In this document: positions 15,244 to 24,900 of the stretch, piece after piece
Layout of the letters: each line of letters opens with the position of its first letter
Position numbering within the stretch: the stretch's first letter is position 1
NCBI RefSeq assembly: GCF_005233875.1
Contig: NZ_SZPZ01000005.1
Span: 310,001 to 374,000, forward strand
Direction of reading: 5' to 3'
Length of the DNA: 64,000 nt
From: Kribbella jiaozuonensis
GTDB taxonomy: Bacteria > Actinomycetota > Actinomycetes > Propionibacteriales > Kribbellaceae
Made by a program: the position numbers and the translations under genes
The notes under the pieces: generated by a model
Told to the model about the DNA's origin: nothing
The model's input: the letters and a program-made list of their open reading frames with translations, nothing else
Databases searched by the model: none

Positions 15244-15909
15244 TGCTCCTGCGGTCGCGGAGACCACGATGGCGGCGGTTACTGCGGCCTGCATCTCCGC
15301 AACGGCCTTCTTCACAGCCTCTGCGGCCCAGTCTGACTCGGCGATCTCCTTGGCCCGCTGCTTCAGGGCGCGCTTGTCCACGGCGTCGGTGACAACCTTC
15401 GGTACGACGTTCAGCGCGCTCATCAGTGCAATCAACGCGCCGGTGCGCTCGTCCGGCGTCAGTCCTTGGGCAAGCACGCTGTGCAGCTTGGCCCGGATCT
15501 CCGACTCGTGGCGTGCGTCTTTGGCCGGCCAGCGGGTCACCGGGAACAGACCGAGCACCTTGCCCTCTTCTGCCTCCAGAACACCGCGCTCTGCGAGCCG
15601 GGCGAGCAACTGGTCGCGCAGGTGCTTCGAGAGCTTGCCGATCTGGTCCTTCGGCTTCTTACCCGGCTTGTCGACCACGTACGACAGCCGCTCGTCCAGG
15701 ATCGGGTCTCCGGTCGGAGCACCGTCCAGCACCTTCAGGCGCCCCGGCTTCTCCCCGCTGTCCTGGCCGGTGATGTCGAGCTTGTGCTGCAGCGTGAGCT
15801 CGATCAGCACCGCACCGGCGAGCGCGTAGTCCAGCCCTGGCGACCCGGTGATCGGCTTGCCGGTCTCGTCGTCGTACATGAGCAACAGCAGGTCCTCGGC
15901 AATCAACAT
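15229..15909 (-). CDS. GPP34 family protein
   Basis: A 226-residue member of the GOLPH3/VPS74-like GPP34 family. The MLIAEDLLLLMYDDETGK start and the LDYALAGAVLIELTL segment are typical. Eukaryotic members bind phosphoinositides in the Golgi; the role in actinobacteria is unknown. A TACGGT hexamer lies six bases before the ATG on the minus strand (15916-15921), so the mRNA may be leaderless. The tail, rich in Ala and Ser, overlaps the convergent acyl-CoA ligase. Confidence 0.88.
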   Translation of the reverse strand: MLIAEDLLLLMYDDETGKPITGSPGLDYALAGAVLIELTLQHKLDITGQDSGEKPGRLKVLDGAPTGDPILDERLSYVVDKPGKKPKDQIGKLSKHLRDQLLARLAERGVLEAEEGKVLGLFPVTRWPAKDARHESEIRAKLHSVLAQGLTPDERTGALIALMSALNVVPKVVTDAVDKRALKQRAKEIAESDWAAEAVKKAVAEMQAAVTAAIVVSATAGASSSS

Positions 15910-15922
15910 GCCTCTACCGTAA

Positions 15923-16852
15923 TCAGTAGTGGTGGCCGTTCAGCTCTACTGGCTCGCCGAGCGTGGCTGCTACCTCGGTGAGGAAGTTCGGGGAGAAGTA
16001 GTACCAGCGGATCGATCGGACCTTGCCGTCCTCGGTGGTGAGGCGCATCAGATCGTTCACAGCGCGGTGGCCGTCACGGACGATGTGAATCACCAGGACG
16101 GGCTCGCCCCAGAGGTCCACGACGTCGGCTGTGTAGCGGTACGGCTTGGACAGGTCCAGAGTGTGCTCGATCGAACCCCCGCGGATGTTCTCGGCGCCGT
16201 ACTCCGTCAGCACGCCGAGGATCTCGCTGTCCGCGTCGGCCAGCAGCAGAGCAGTCAGCCGAGGTACGTCGTACGCCGTGAACGCCTCGGCGACCGCATC
16301 GAGCAGGCGGCGGTCCGGGGCCTCACGGGTCTTCAGTGAGCGCTCCGGGTCGGCCAGGCGTCCGCGGCCACGGTGGAGTGCTGCTTTGACGGCGCCGACC
16401 GACGTCCGCAGTACGTCGGCGACCTCGGTGAGCGTGAAGCCGAAGAGGTCCTTGAGGGCGAGTGCGGCGCGCTCCTGCGGCGGGAGGAGAGTCACGAGCT
16501 CAGCCCAGGCGTCGCGGACCTCCGCCGGGTCGGCTGCGTCCGGAGCGGCCTGCTCCGGCGCGTCGACGAGTACGGGCGACTGGCGGCGGTAGCTGTCGAC
16601 GTACGCGTTGGTGGCGACGCGAAACAACCAGGCGCGCGGACTGACGATCGGGCTGTGCGCCTGCGCGGCCTGCGTGAACGCGCGCGCCAGCGACTCCTGG
16701 ACGAGGTCCTCGGCGTCGAACGCGTTGCCTGTCAGTCGGCGGCAGTACTTATACAGGTCGGAGCGCAGCGGCTCGAGGCGGTCGAGGAACTCCCTGCGCG
16801 CCTGCCGGGTCGCCTTCAGCTCGGGTAGGTCGAGAGCGTCAGTCATGGTCAT
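15923..16852 (-). CDS. ECF sigma factor with C-terminal SnoaL-like domain
   Basis: A 309-residue sigma-70 family factor. Region 2 (about 30-95) contains RLTGNAFDAEDLVQESLARAF, and region 4 (about 120-175) contains LPPQERAALALKDLFGFTLTEVADVL. A C-terminal SnoaL/NTF2-like domain (about 190-305) takes the place of a separate anti-sigma factor, as in SigJ/SigG-like groups, where the tail modulates activity. It is divergent from desC with an iron box between them, so iron might affect its expression, but the box is closer to desC. Confidence 0.87.
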   Translation of the reverse strand: MTMTDALDLPELKATRQARREFLDRLEPLRSDLYKYCRRLTGNAFDAEDLVQESLARAFTQAAQAHSPIVSPRAWLFRVATNAYVDSYRRQSPVLVDAPEQAAPDAADPAEVRDAWAELVTLLPPQERAALALKDLFGFTLTEVADVLRTSVGAVKAALHRGRGRLADPERSLKTREAPDRRLLDAVAEAFTAYDVPRLTALLLADADSEILGVLTEYGAENIRGGSIEHTLDLSKPYRYTADVVDLWGEPVLVIHIVRDGHRAVNDLMRLTTEDGKVRSIRWYYFSPNFLTEVAATLGEPVELNGHHY

Positions 16853-16919
16853 ACCTGTCTGGACGGACGAGGTGACCCTCAGGATACGGACCCGGTTCTT
16901 CGCAGGGTCGAGCGTCTAG

Positions 16920-16938
16920 TAAGGTAAGCCTTAGCTAA
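16920..16938. promoter_or_regulatory. Iron box (DmdR/IdeR-type operator)
   Basis: TAAGGTAAGCCTTAGCTAA matches about 14-15 of 19 positions of the IdeR/DmdR consensus (TTAGGTTAGSCTAACCTAA). It lies 32 bp upstream of the desC ATG, where repression by the Fe-loaded regulator would block transcription. Confidence 0.8.
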
Positions 16939-16970
16939 CAGGTTCGCCCACCTCGAAAGCAGAGCCCGCC

Positions 16971-17558
16971 ATGACCAGAGCACTGCCCGAGCCGACGTAC
17001 CGGCGCTTCGTCGCCGGCCTCGGCACCCTCAGCCTCCGGCCGTTCGACCTGGCCGAGGACGTGACCACGCTGCACAGTTGGGTCACCCAGCCGTACGCGC
17101 GGTACTGGGGTCTCCTCGACGCATCGGTCGCCGACGTACACGCGGAGTACCTCCGCATCGAGCAGAGCGCGCACCACCGCGCGTTCCTCGGCGAGCACGA
17201 CGGCCGGCCCGCGTTCCTGATGGAGCGCTACGAGCCGGGGTACGACGCGGTCGGTCAGGTGTACGACGTCGCGCCGGGCGACATCGGCATGCACGTGCTG
17301 GTCGGGCCGGCGACCACGCCGATCGCCGGGTTCACCGCGGCGGTGTTCGAGACGATCATGGACAGCTTGTTCAGCGATCCGCTGGTCGATCGGGTCGTGG
17401 TCGAGCCGGACGTACGGAACGTGAAGATCCAGGCGCTGAACGAGCGGATGGGGTTCCGCAAGCACAGCGTCGTACAACTGGCCGACAAGCAGGCGTGGTT
17501 GAGCTTCTGCACCCGCGACCAGTACGCCGACGCACATCGAATGAACGAGGCAGGCTGA
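16971..17558 (+). CDS. desC: Siderophore N-acyltransferase (DesC-like)
   Basis: A 195-residue GNAT of the IucB/RhbD group. DesC acylates N-hydroxycadaverine with acetyl- or succinyl-CoA during desferrioxamine synthesis. Typical features are the FDLAEDV-LHSWV start, the GQVYDV-PGDIGMHVLVGP core and VEPDVRNVKIQALNERMGF acetyl-CoA loop. An iron box overlaps its promoter. Its TGA overlaps the desD ATG by one base, so the two are translationally coupled. Confidence 0.87.
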   Translation: MTRALPEPTYRRFVAGLGTLSLRPFDLAEDVTTLHSWVTQPYARYWGLLDASVADVHAEYLRIEQSAHHRAFLGEHDGRPAFLMERYEPGYDAVGQVYDVAPGDIGMHVLVGPATTPIAGFTAAVFETIMDSLFSDPLVDRVVVEPDVRNVKIQALNERMGFRKHSVVQLADKQAWLSFCTRDQYADAHRMNEAG

Positions 17559-19285
17559 TGATCTCGCACTTGAACCCGGACGTCTGGGCCGTGGTCAACC
17601 GCGCCCTGGTGCGGAAGGCGCTGGCCGAGTTCGCGCACGAGCGCATTCTCATCCCTGTTCTCGTCGGCAACGGGTTTGCGGTCGGCGGGTATCGGTTCGC
17701 GGCTCGGCTGTATCCCTTGAATCATTGGGATATCGATGCCGCGAGCATCGTCCGGGACGACGGCGGGCCGATCGATGTGCTGGAGTTCATCACGACGTTC
17801 CACCAGGAGTTGGGGATCGGCGCGGAGATGCTGCCGGTGTACCTCGAGGAGATCAGCAGCACGCTGGCGTCGGCGGCGTACAAGCTGTCGAAGCCGGACC
17901 TGACCGCGGCAGACCTGGTCACCGCGGACTTCCAGGTGATCGAGGCGGCGATGACCGAGGGGCATCCGTGCTTCGTGGCGAACAACGGGCGGCTCGGGTT
18001 CGGGGTGAGCGACTACCTAGCGTATGCACCGGAGACCGGGGCGCCGGTGCGGCTGACCTGGATCGCCACGCGTCGGGATCGGACCACGGTTGCTCAGAGC
18101 AACACGCTGTCCTACGACGAACTGCTTCGCGCGGAGCTCGGGACGGAGGTGCTCGACCGCTTCGCCGCGCGAATTGTTGCCGTGGGCGCCGATCCTGCGG
18201 AGTACGTGTATCTGCCGGTGCATCCGTGGCAGTGGGAGAACAAGACGTCGATCACCTTCGCGGCCGATATCGCGCAGCGGCACATCATTCAGCTGGGGTC
18301 GACGGATGACGTCTACCAGCCGCAGCAGTCGATCCGGACGTTCTTCAACCGGTCTGCGCCGGGGCGATGCTATGTGAAGACGGCGTTGTCGGTGCTCAAC
18401 ATGGGGTTCATGCGCGGGCTGTCGCCGTCGTACATGGCGGCGACGCCGGCGATCAATGACTGGGTCCATTCCGTGGTCTCGAACGACCTTGTGCTGAAGC
18501 GGTACGGCTTCAGCGTGCTGCGCGAGATCGCGGCGGCGGGATACCACAACCGGTACTACGAGAACGCTACGGACAAGACTTCGCCGTACCGGAAGATGTT
18601 GTCGGCGTTGTGGCGGGAGAGCCCGGTGCCGTCGTTGGAGCCGGGTGAGCGGCTGGCGACGATGGCGTCGCTGCTGCATGTCGATCGGCATGGGGCTTCG
18701 CTCGCGGCGGCGTTGGTGCGGGCGTCGGGGTTGGCGCCGACGGACTGGTTGCGCGCGTACGTCGACGCGTATCTGATCCCGTTGCTGCACAGCTTCTACG
18801 CGTACGAGCTGGTGTTCATGCCGCACGGCGAGAACCTGATCCTGGTACTGCGGGACGCGATCCCGATCCGCGTCATCATGAAGGACATCGCGGAGGAGAT
18901 CGCCGTACTGAGCCCGTCGACGCCGATCCCGGCGGAGGCGGAGCGGGTGCGCGCCGATTTGCCCGACGACGAGAAGCTGCTGTCGATCTTCACCGATATC
19001 TTCGACTGCATCTTCCGGTTCTTGTCACCGTTGCTGGATCGCGAGGGTCTGCTGACGCCCGACGAGTTCTGGTCGGTGGTGGCGGAGGCGGTGCGCGACT
19101 ACCAGGCCGCGACGCCGGAGCTGGCGGAGGCGTTCGCGAAGTACGACATGTTCACGCCGGAGTTCGCGCTGTCCTGCCTGAACCGGCTGCAGCTCCGCAA
19201 CAACCAGCAGATGGTCGACCTCACGGATGTTGCCGGATCACTGCAGTTCGTCGGCACGCTGGAGAACCCGCTCGCCTGTGGATAA
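17558..19285 (+). CDS. desD: NIS siderophore synthetase DesD (IucA/IucC family)
   Basis: A 575-residue NRPS-independent siderophore synthetase. It uses ATP to join and cyclise N-hydroxy-N-succinylcadaverine units into desferrioxamine. Conserved blocks include GHPCFVANNGRLGFG, PVHPWQWENK, QQSIRTFFN, VKTALSVLNMGFMRGLSPSYM, HSFYAYELVFMPHGENLILV and the KDIAEEIAV segment, all close to Streptomyces DesD. The open frame runs back to 17078 inside desC, but family alignment starts at MISHLNPDVW. desA and desB, normally upstream, are absent here. Confidence 0.93.
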   Translation: MISHLNPDVWAVVNRALVRKALAEFAHERILIPVLVGNGFAVGGYRFAARLYPLNHWDIDAASIVRDDGGPIDVLEFITTFHQELGIGAEMLPVYLEEISSTLASAAYKLSKPDLTAADLVTADFQVIEAAMTEGHPCFVANNGRLGFGVSDYLAYAPETGAPVRLTWIATRRDRTTVAQSNTLSYDELLRAELGTEVLDRFAARIVAVGADPAEYVYLPVHPWQWENKTSITFAADIAQRHIIQLGSTDDVYQPQQSIRTFFNRSAPGRCYVKTALSVLNMGFMRGLSPSYMAATPAINDWVHSVVSNDLVLKRYGFSVLREIAAAGYHNRYYENATDKTSPYRKMLSALWRESPVPSLEPGERLATMASLLHVDRHGASLAAALVRASGLAPTDWLRAYVDAYLIPLLHSFYAYELVFMPHGENLILVLRDAIPIRVIMKDIAEEIAVLSPSTPIPAEAERVRADLPDDEKLLSIFTDIFDCIFRFLSPLLDREGLLTPDEFWSVVAEAVRDYQAATPELAEAFAKYDMFTPEFALSCLNRLQLRNNQQMVDLTDVAGSLQFVGTLENPLACG

Positions 19286-19324
19286 CTCACGTCGCAGTAC
19301 GGCGTAATCGGTCAAGCTGTTGCG

Positions 19325-19816
19325 GTGACCACGGTTGAAGCACCCCGCGACGGCCGCCGCTACGAGGTGGTCGACGGCCGCCTCCTCATCACCGGCGCCC
19401 AACCCCCTGCCCACCACGCGGCCGTGATCGCGTTGATGGTGGTCCTGAAACAAGCCTGCCCACCCGATCTGCTCGTCTCGGTCGGCTCCCTCGCCTTCCG
19501 CCCGACTCCCCACACCACCCTCCGCCCCGACCTCCTCGTCTGCCCGCGCAACTACTCAGCCACCCAGCCACCGGTCCTGGCCGTCGAAGTCCTCTCCCCG
19601 AGCACTCGCACGACAGACGTAGTCCTCAAACGCACCCTCTACGAAACCCACCACATCCCGTCCTACTGGCTCCTCGACCCCACCACCCAAGAACTGACAA
19701 TCCTGGACCTCACCCCCACCGGCTACACCTGCCAAGCCGTAGTCCAAGCCGAAGAAACCTTCCACGCCACCCATCCGTTTCCCGTCGACCTGACACCCGC
19801 TGCCCTGACTGGATAG
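19325..19816 (+). CDS. Uma2 family endonuclease-like protein (DUF820)
   Basis: A 163-residue PD-(D/E)XK-fold protein of the Uma2/DUF820 family. The pattern is PDLLVCPRNY with the first Asp, then VLAVEVLSPSTRTTDVVLKRTLYE with the Glu/Lys region, and SYWLLDPTTQELTIL. Family members are predicted restriction-like nucleases without settled function. It starts at GTG 19325, 39 bases after desD. A second Uma2 gene follows at 19949, and the two are only moderately similar, so they are paralogues rather than a recent duplication. Confidence 0.8.
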   Translation: MTTVEAPRDGRRYEVVDGRLLITGAQPPAHHAAVIALMVVLKQACPPDLLVSVGSLAFRPTPHTTLRPDLLVCPRNYSATQPPVLAVEVLSPSTRTTDVVLKRTLYETHHIPSYWLLDPTTQELTILDLTPTGYTCQAVVQAEETFHATHPFPVDLTPAALTG

Positions 19817-19875
19817 CGGGGCAGACCGGGGCATGTCGGGGCAGATTGCCCTGTATTCCGGGGCAACCCGGGGCA
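19817..19875 (+). repeat. Five CGGGGCA repeats phased at 10 bp
   Basis: CGGGGCA starts at 19817, 19827, 19837, 19859 and 19869: spacings of 10, 10, 22 and 10 bp. The block begins at the stop of the first Uma2 gene and lies upstream of the second. Helical phasing puts the repeats on one face of the DNA, which suggests a multimeric protein-binding site. Confidence 0.55.
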
Positions 19876-19948
19876 GATCGTCGAAACGGTGTCGATCACC
19901 CATCGGTACCCACCATGCTGGTGCAGTGACCGAGAAGGAGGCACCATT

Positions 19949-20497
19949 GTGTCCGTGGAACCACTTGAGTCAGGGCCCTACACCTTGGCCTACCTCGACA
20001 CCGCACCCGACGACGGGAGACGGCGCGAGATCATCGACGGCGGTCTGTTCGTGACGCCTGCACCTGCGCGGGTCCACCAGCGGGCGGTCGTCCGACTGAG
20101 CAGCACACTCAACATCGCCTGCCCCGCCGGCTTTGAAGTCCTCGTTGCGCCGTTCGACTACCGGCCGACCTCCAAGCGTTCGGTCCAGCCCGATGTGCTG
20201 GTCTGCAGTCCGGACGAGCACGGCTCGAAGCACGCGCGAATGCCGCTGGCTCTCGCGGTCGAGATCCTGTCGCCCAGCACCAAGATGCTGGATCTCCTGC
20301 TGAAGCGTGGGGTCTACGAGCAAGCAGGTGTGCAGTCCTACTGGATTCTGGATCCGGAGCAAGAGACCCTGACCGTGCTCGAACTCGTGGACGGCCTGTA
20401 CGTCGAGCGAGATGTCGTGGTCGGCGAGAAGGTCTTCGAGGCGACGCTGCCGTTCCCCGCACAGATCGTCCCCGCCGAGCTACTCCGCGAGCGCTGA
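19949..20497 (+). CDS. Uma2 family endonuclease-like protein, second copy
   Basis: A 182-residue Uma2/DUF820 protein with VQPDVLVCSPDEHG, LALAVEILSPSTKMLDLLLKRGVYE and SYWILDPEQETLTVLEL, the conserved nuclease-fold core. AAGGAGG precedes the GTG at 19949 by seven bases, so the longer frame from 19889 is rejected. The phased CGGGGCA repeats lie 74-132 bp upstream. Function unknown. The pairing of two Uma2 genes is common in actinobacteria and cyanobacteria. Confidence 0.8.
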   Translation: MSVEPLESGPYTLAYLDTAPDDGRRREIIDGGLFVTPAPARVHQRAVVRLSSTLNIACPAGFEVLVAPFDYRPTSKRSVQPDVLVCSPDEHGSKHARMPLALAVEILSPSTKMLDLLLKRGVYEQAGVQSYWILDPEQETLTVLELVDGLYVERDVVVGEKVFEATLPFPAQIVPAELLRER

Positions 20498-20515
20498 AGA
20501 ACACGCCGGCTGTCG

Positions 20516-21025
20516 TCAGTTGTAGTAGCGGCGGGCGCTGGAGCCGATGCGGGTTACGTCGGTGCCGTAGATGTGGATGGAGATTGCTGTGGTGTCGGAG
20601 GTGTTGTTGACTCGGTGGATGTCGCCGGGTGGGGCGAAGCCGCTGACGTCGCCGACGTGGTTGTCGCTCTGGCCGACCAGGTTGAGGTCGGCGTCGTACA
20701 GGTCCTCGTGTTCGACGCCCTGGATCACTCCGAAGACGCACCAGGTGACGTGATCGTGGATCCGGGTCAGCTGGCCGGGGCGCCAGACCAGGGCGATGAT
20801 CGAGAACGAGCCGTCGGGCTCGACGTGCAACGTGTGGCTCTGGTACCGGTCTGCCGAGCCGAGGCGCTGCTCGGCTGTCAGTACGTCGGGAGTCGGCAGG
20901 TGGCGGCGTAGCTCCTCGGCCACGAGCTGAGCGGTGCCGTGCCAGTCGGCGTGCTGACCGATTGCGGTACGAACGCCCGCGGCGAGGTCTGTCAGTGTGC
21001 TGGTGGAGGTCGTTGTCGTCGTCAT
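20516..21025 (-). CDS. Cysteine dioxygenase type I
   Basis: A 169-residue cupin that should oxidise cysteine (or a close thiol) to its sulfinate. The iron ligands are visible as H90 and H92 in RIHDHVTWC and H137 in PPGDIHRV. C96 lies beside the metal site. The N-terminus is a Thr/Ser-rich run after ATG 21025. It is divergent from a LysR gene, and the shared 75-bp gap has ACCCAT repeats. The LysR protein is the likely regulator, so control by sulfur-compound supply is plausible. Confidence 0.88.
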   Translation of the reverse strand: MTTTTTSTSTLTDLAAGVRTAIGQHADWHGTAQLVAEELRRHLPTPDVLTAEQRLGSADRYQSHTLHVEPDGSFSIIALVWRPGQLTRIHDHVTWCVFGVIQGVEHEDLYDADLNLVGQSDNHVGDVSGFAPPGDIHRVNNTSDTTAISIHIYGTDVTRIGSSARRYYN

Positions 21026-21047
21026 GTCTTGAGCGTGCGCCCCCTCA

Positions 21048-21092
21048 ACCCATAGCGTCTAATGCCAAGATCCGTTCTCACCCATAGATGGG
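21048..21092. promoter_or_regulatory. LysR operator region (ACCCATAG repeats)
   Basis: ACCCATAG occurs at 21048-21055 and 21079-21086, 31 bp apart. The second copy is part of the palindrome ACCCATAGATGGGT (21079-21092). It sits in the divergent gap between cysteine dioxygenase and the LysR gene. Confidence 0.5.
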
Positions 21093-21100
21093 TTTGATAC

Positions 21101-21967
21101 ATGCTCGATGTCACGAAGTTGCGCGTCATCGACGCCGTCGCCCGCCTCGGATCGGTCACCGCCGCCGCCCGCGAACTGCACTACTCGCAGCCGTCCGTCA
21201 CGCATCACCTGTCCCGCCTCGAGGCCGAGACCGGCGCCCAGCTGCTGCAGCGCGCCGGCCGCGGTATCCGGCTGACCGAAACCGGCCGGATGCTCGCCGC
21301 CCGGGCCGCGGAGATCATCGGCCGGATCGACGCAGCCGACGCCGAGCTCGCCGCACACGTCGGCCTGCGGGTGGGACGGGTTCGTCTCGCCGGGTTCTCG
21401 TCGGCGATCGGATCGCTCGTACCGGCGGCCGTCGAGGCGCTGGCCGGCAAGCACCCCGGGCTCGAGGTGAGCCTGACCGATATGCATCCGCCCGAAGCGC
21501 TCGAGCTCCTGCGCACCGGCACCATCGATGTCGCGATCGTCTTCCGGTACGACGAGACCGAGCCGGAGCCCGCCGGCGTACGACTGCATCATCTGCTGGA
21601 CGACCCGGTGTACCTGCTCTCGAAGGACCGGCCGGTCACGCTGGCCGAGTTGAGCGACGCGACCTGGATCGCCGGCTGTGATCGTTGCCGCAGTCATCTG
21701 ATTTCTCTGTGCGCGGTGGAGGGCTACGAACCGCGGGTCGGGTACACGTCCGACGACATGGTGGTGATGCAGGCCCTGGTCAGGTCCGGTCTCGGGGTGA
21801 CGACCATCCCCGGTCTGGCTCTACGCAGCCACCGGATCGACGGCATCTTCGCGACCGAGATCCCCGACTCGCGCCGGCACGTGTACGCCGCGACGTACGG
21901 CGAGCCACCCGACCCACCCGCGATCGCGGCCCTGCTCGCGGCGCTCGAGGAGGCCGCCGCGGCATGA
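21101..21967 (+). CDS. LysR family transcriptional regulator
   Basis: A 288-residue LTTR. The winged helix-turn-helix covers residues 1-60 (VIDAVARLGSVTAAARELHYSQPSVTHHLSRLE), followed by a periplasmic-binding-protein-like effector domain. It is divergently oriented to cysteine dioxygenase, the usual arrangement for a LysR protein and its target. The effector is unknown. Convergent with adnB, whose stop lies two bases beyond its own. Confidence 0.88.
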   Translation: MLDVTKLRVIDAVARLGSVTAAARELHYSQPSVTHHLSRLEAETGAQLLQRAGRGIRLTETGRMLAARAAEIIGRIDAADAELAAHVGLRVGRVRLAGFSSAIGSLVPAAVEALAGKHPGLEVSLTDMHPPEALELLRTGTIDVAIVFRYDETEPEPAGVRLHHLLDDPVYLLSKDRPVTLAELSDATWIAGCDRCRSHLISLCAVEGYEPRVGYTSDDMVVMQALVRSGLGVTTIPGLALRSHRIDGIFATEIPDSRRHVYAATYGEPPDPPAIAALLAALEEAAAA

Positions 21968-21969
21968 CC

Positions 21970-24900
21970 TCATCCGTTGAGGAGACTCACGAGTTCCGCC
22001 TTGTCCGGAAGGTTTTCCGGGCGGACGATGTCGCCCGTGCGGACATAGTAGAAGGCCGCTGTGATTTGCGACAGCGGGATATTCATCAGCTCTGACCAGG
22101 CGACTCGGTAGATGGCCAGCTGAAGTGGGTCGGCGGTCTCGGAGCGATGCGTCTTCCAGTCGATGACGTCATAGCCGCGAGAGCCGTCCTCGCGGACCAC
22201 CTGGTACACGGCGTCGATCCGGCCGCGGATCACACGACCGTCGAGCGCGAGGGCGAACGGCGCCTCGATCTCGTACGGCGTGGTCTCGCCGAACGGCCCG
22301 TCGCGGAACGCATCCATCAGGTCGGTCAGATCCGTGTCGTCGACGATGTCCTCGTCCGCTGCGCCCGGAAGATCGTCCGGGTCCAGCAGCAATTGCTGGC
22401 CGAAGTAGCTTTCCACCCAAGCATGGAAGCGGGTGCCGAAACGCGCCGCCCGGTTGGGTTTGCGAGGCATCGGGCGGGCGAGCTCGGCGGCCAGACCGTC
22501 CGGGTCCTTCGCCAGCCGCATCACCTGCGTCGCCGACAACGCCGCCGGCAGGGTCACGTCGTACGCCTTCCGACTCCGGCTTTCCCTTGCCTCGGACAAC
22601 AATCGCTCGAGCTCGGAGTCCCAGCGCGCGACCGTCGCCTGCTCGTCCAGCAGCAGCGACTCTTCGGCCTCGACCGAGGGCCCCTCCGCCCGCGACAGCT
22701 GCACCAGCGCCGCCGCGTCGAGCCGCCGCTGGTACGACTCCAGGTCGTACGCCGTCGGCCACGGCGCCTGCGTCTGCTCCGCCAACTCCGGGTTCTCCGC
22801 GGTCAGCTCCGGCTGCTCCGCCCACGCGATCACGCGCTCACCGGCGTGCTTCTTCAGCGTCGAGAGGTACGACGACGGACCGCGCGGGCGCTTCTGCGTC
22901 GGCCCCCACCAATGCCCGGTCGCGACCAACAGGTCCTTCGCGCGGGTGAAAGCGACGTACCCGAGCCGCCGTTCCTCCAGCGCGTTCATGTCCTTGCACT
23001 CGTCCGCGAACGCCTTCAGCCCAGCGTTCGACAGGTCGTGGATATCCGGCAGCGTGTCCGCGTCACCGCGCAACGGCCACGGCAACACCTTCGCGTTCGT
23101 CGTCCACTTGTCCCGGCCGCGATCCGACGGGAACACCTTCGAAACCAGCGTCGGCACGAACACGACCGGCCACTCCAGCCCCTTCGACCGGTGCGTCGTC
23201 AGCAGCTTCACCGAGTCCGCCTCACTCGGTACGGCGAGGTCGAGGCCGGCAGCGTACTCCTCCTCGGCCGCCAGATACGCCAGCAGGCCGTCGAGCGAAC
23301 CGTCCGACTCCGTCGACACGAAGTTGCCGACGGCATCCAAAAAGGCAGCGAGGTGGTCGCGGCGACCGGCGTCGACGTGATCGGGCGTCGCGGTCAACTC
23401 GACGTCCAGGCCGATCGTGCTGATCACACGCCGGACAAGATCGAGCAGCGGCTCACTGGCGTGCGCACGCAATTCGCGGAGCTCGGTCGAAAGTTCCTTG
23501 AAGCGGACCAGGGCTTCCGGCGCGTACTCCGCCCGCCCCGGATCGTCGACCGCTTCCACGAGCGAGATGACCTCGGTCGAATCCATCCCGGCAACAGCAG
23601 CGTCCAGCGCGGCAACCAGGTCGTCAGCGGCTGGTCGTTCGCCCGCATCGGCGAGGGCACGGGCACGGTTGGCGAGCAGCGCCAGGTCGCGGTGGCCGAT
23701 CCGGTAACGCGGACCGGTGAGAATGCGGAGCATCGCGGCGTTCGCCGTCAGGTCGTTGACGGCCTGCAGCGTGGCGACGACGTCGACGACCTCGGGCAGT
23801 GCGAGGAGTCCGCCGAGACCGACGACCTCGACCGGCACCTTGCGAGCGATCAGCGCTTCGTGCACCGCGCTGAGGTCGACGTTCGTCCGCATCAAGATGC
23901 CGATGTCCTTCCAGCGGCGGTTCCTGGTCTGGTGCGCGGCGACGATCGCGTCGGCGACCCACTCGATCTCCTGCGAGCGCGTCTCGAACAGCCCGACCGT
24001 GATCGCACCCTCCGGCGCGTCCGGCGGCGCCTCGAGCGGGATGACACCGGGGTGCTGCTCGTAGAGCTCGGCGGCGTGCTGGTTGGCGGCCGCGAGGATG
24101 CGACTGCCACAGCGGCGGTTGATGCTCAGCACGTACCGCTGGGCGGGCGTGCCGTCGGCCTGCGGGAAGTGCTCAGGGAACTCGTCGAGGTTCGCAACCG
24201 ACGCCCCGCGCCACCCATAGATCGCCTGGCACGGATCGCCGACCGCGGTGACGGGATGACCCCGGCCATCGCCTGCAGCAAATAAAGCCGTCAGCATCCG
24301 GCGCTGAGAGACAGACGTGTCCTGATACTCGTCGAGCAGCACCACCTTGTACCGCCCTCGCTCGACCGCCGCGACCTCCAGACACTCCTCCGCCAGCCGC
24401 GCACCGAGCGCCATCTGATCGGCAAAGTCGACCACACCACGCTCAGCCTTGTAAGCCTGGTACTCCTCAACCAACTGCAGGATCTCGCCACGCTTCAACG
24501 AGGTCTCAGCGAGCTTCCGGACCTCCACCGTCTGCTTACGAGCAGCCGCAACCTCTTGCCGTACGGCGTCGTCGTGGTCGCGGATGTCGTCCGCCCGGAG
24601 CAGATGATCCGCCAGCTCACCATCGAGCGCCAGCAGGCTGTTCACAAGCGTCGGCACGTGATGCGACGCGAACCGGATCGGCCCTGCAGACCGCCGTACG
24701 ACCCGACCGGCGAGCTGGAAACGCGTCGCATCTGCAAGCACTCGCGAATCCGGCTCGAGGCCGAGTCGCAGCCCATGCTCCGCGATCAATGTGCCGGCGA
24801 ACGCGTGGTACGTCGACACAACCGGCTCGCCCGGCTCTTCAGGCTCCCAGTTGGGGATGTTGCTGCGCAGATGCGCCGCCAGCAGCGGGTGGACGTCCTT

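Noticed and set aside
22147..24285. 712-residue plus-strand ORF opposite adnB
   Set aside because: Arg/His/Gln-rich shadow composition, no family resemblance, no ribosome site; adnB on the other strand is complete and conserved.
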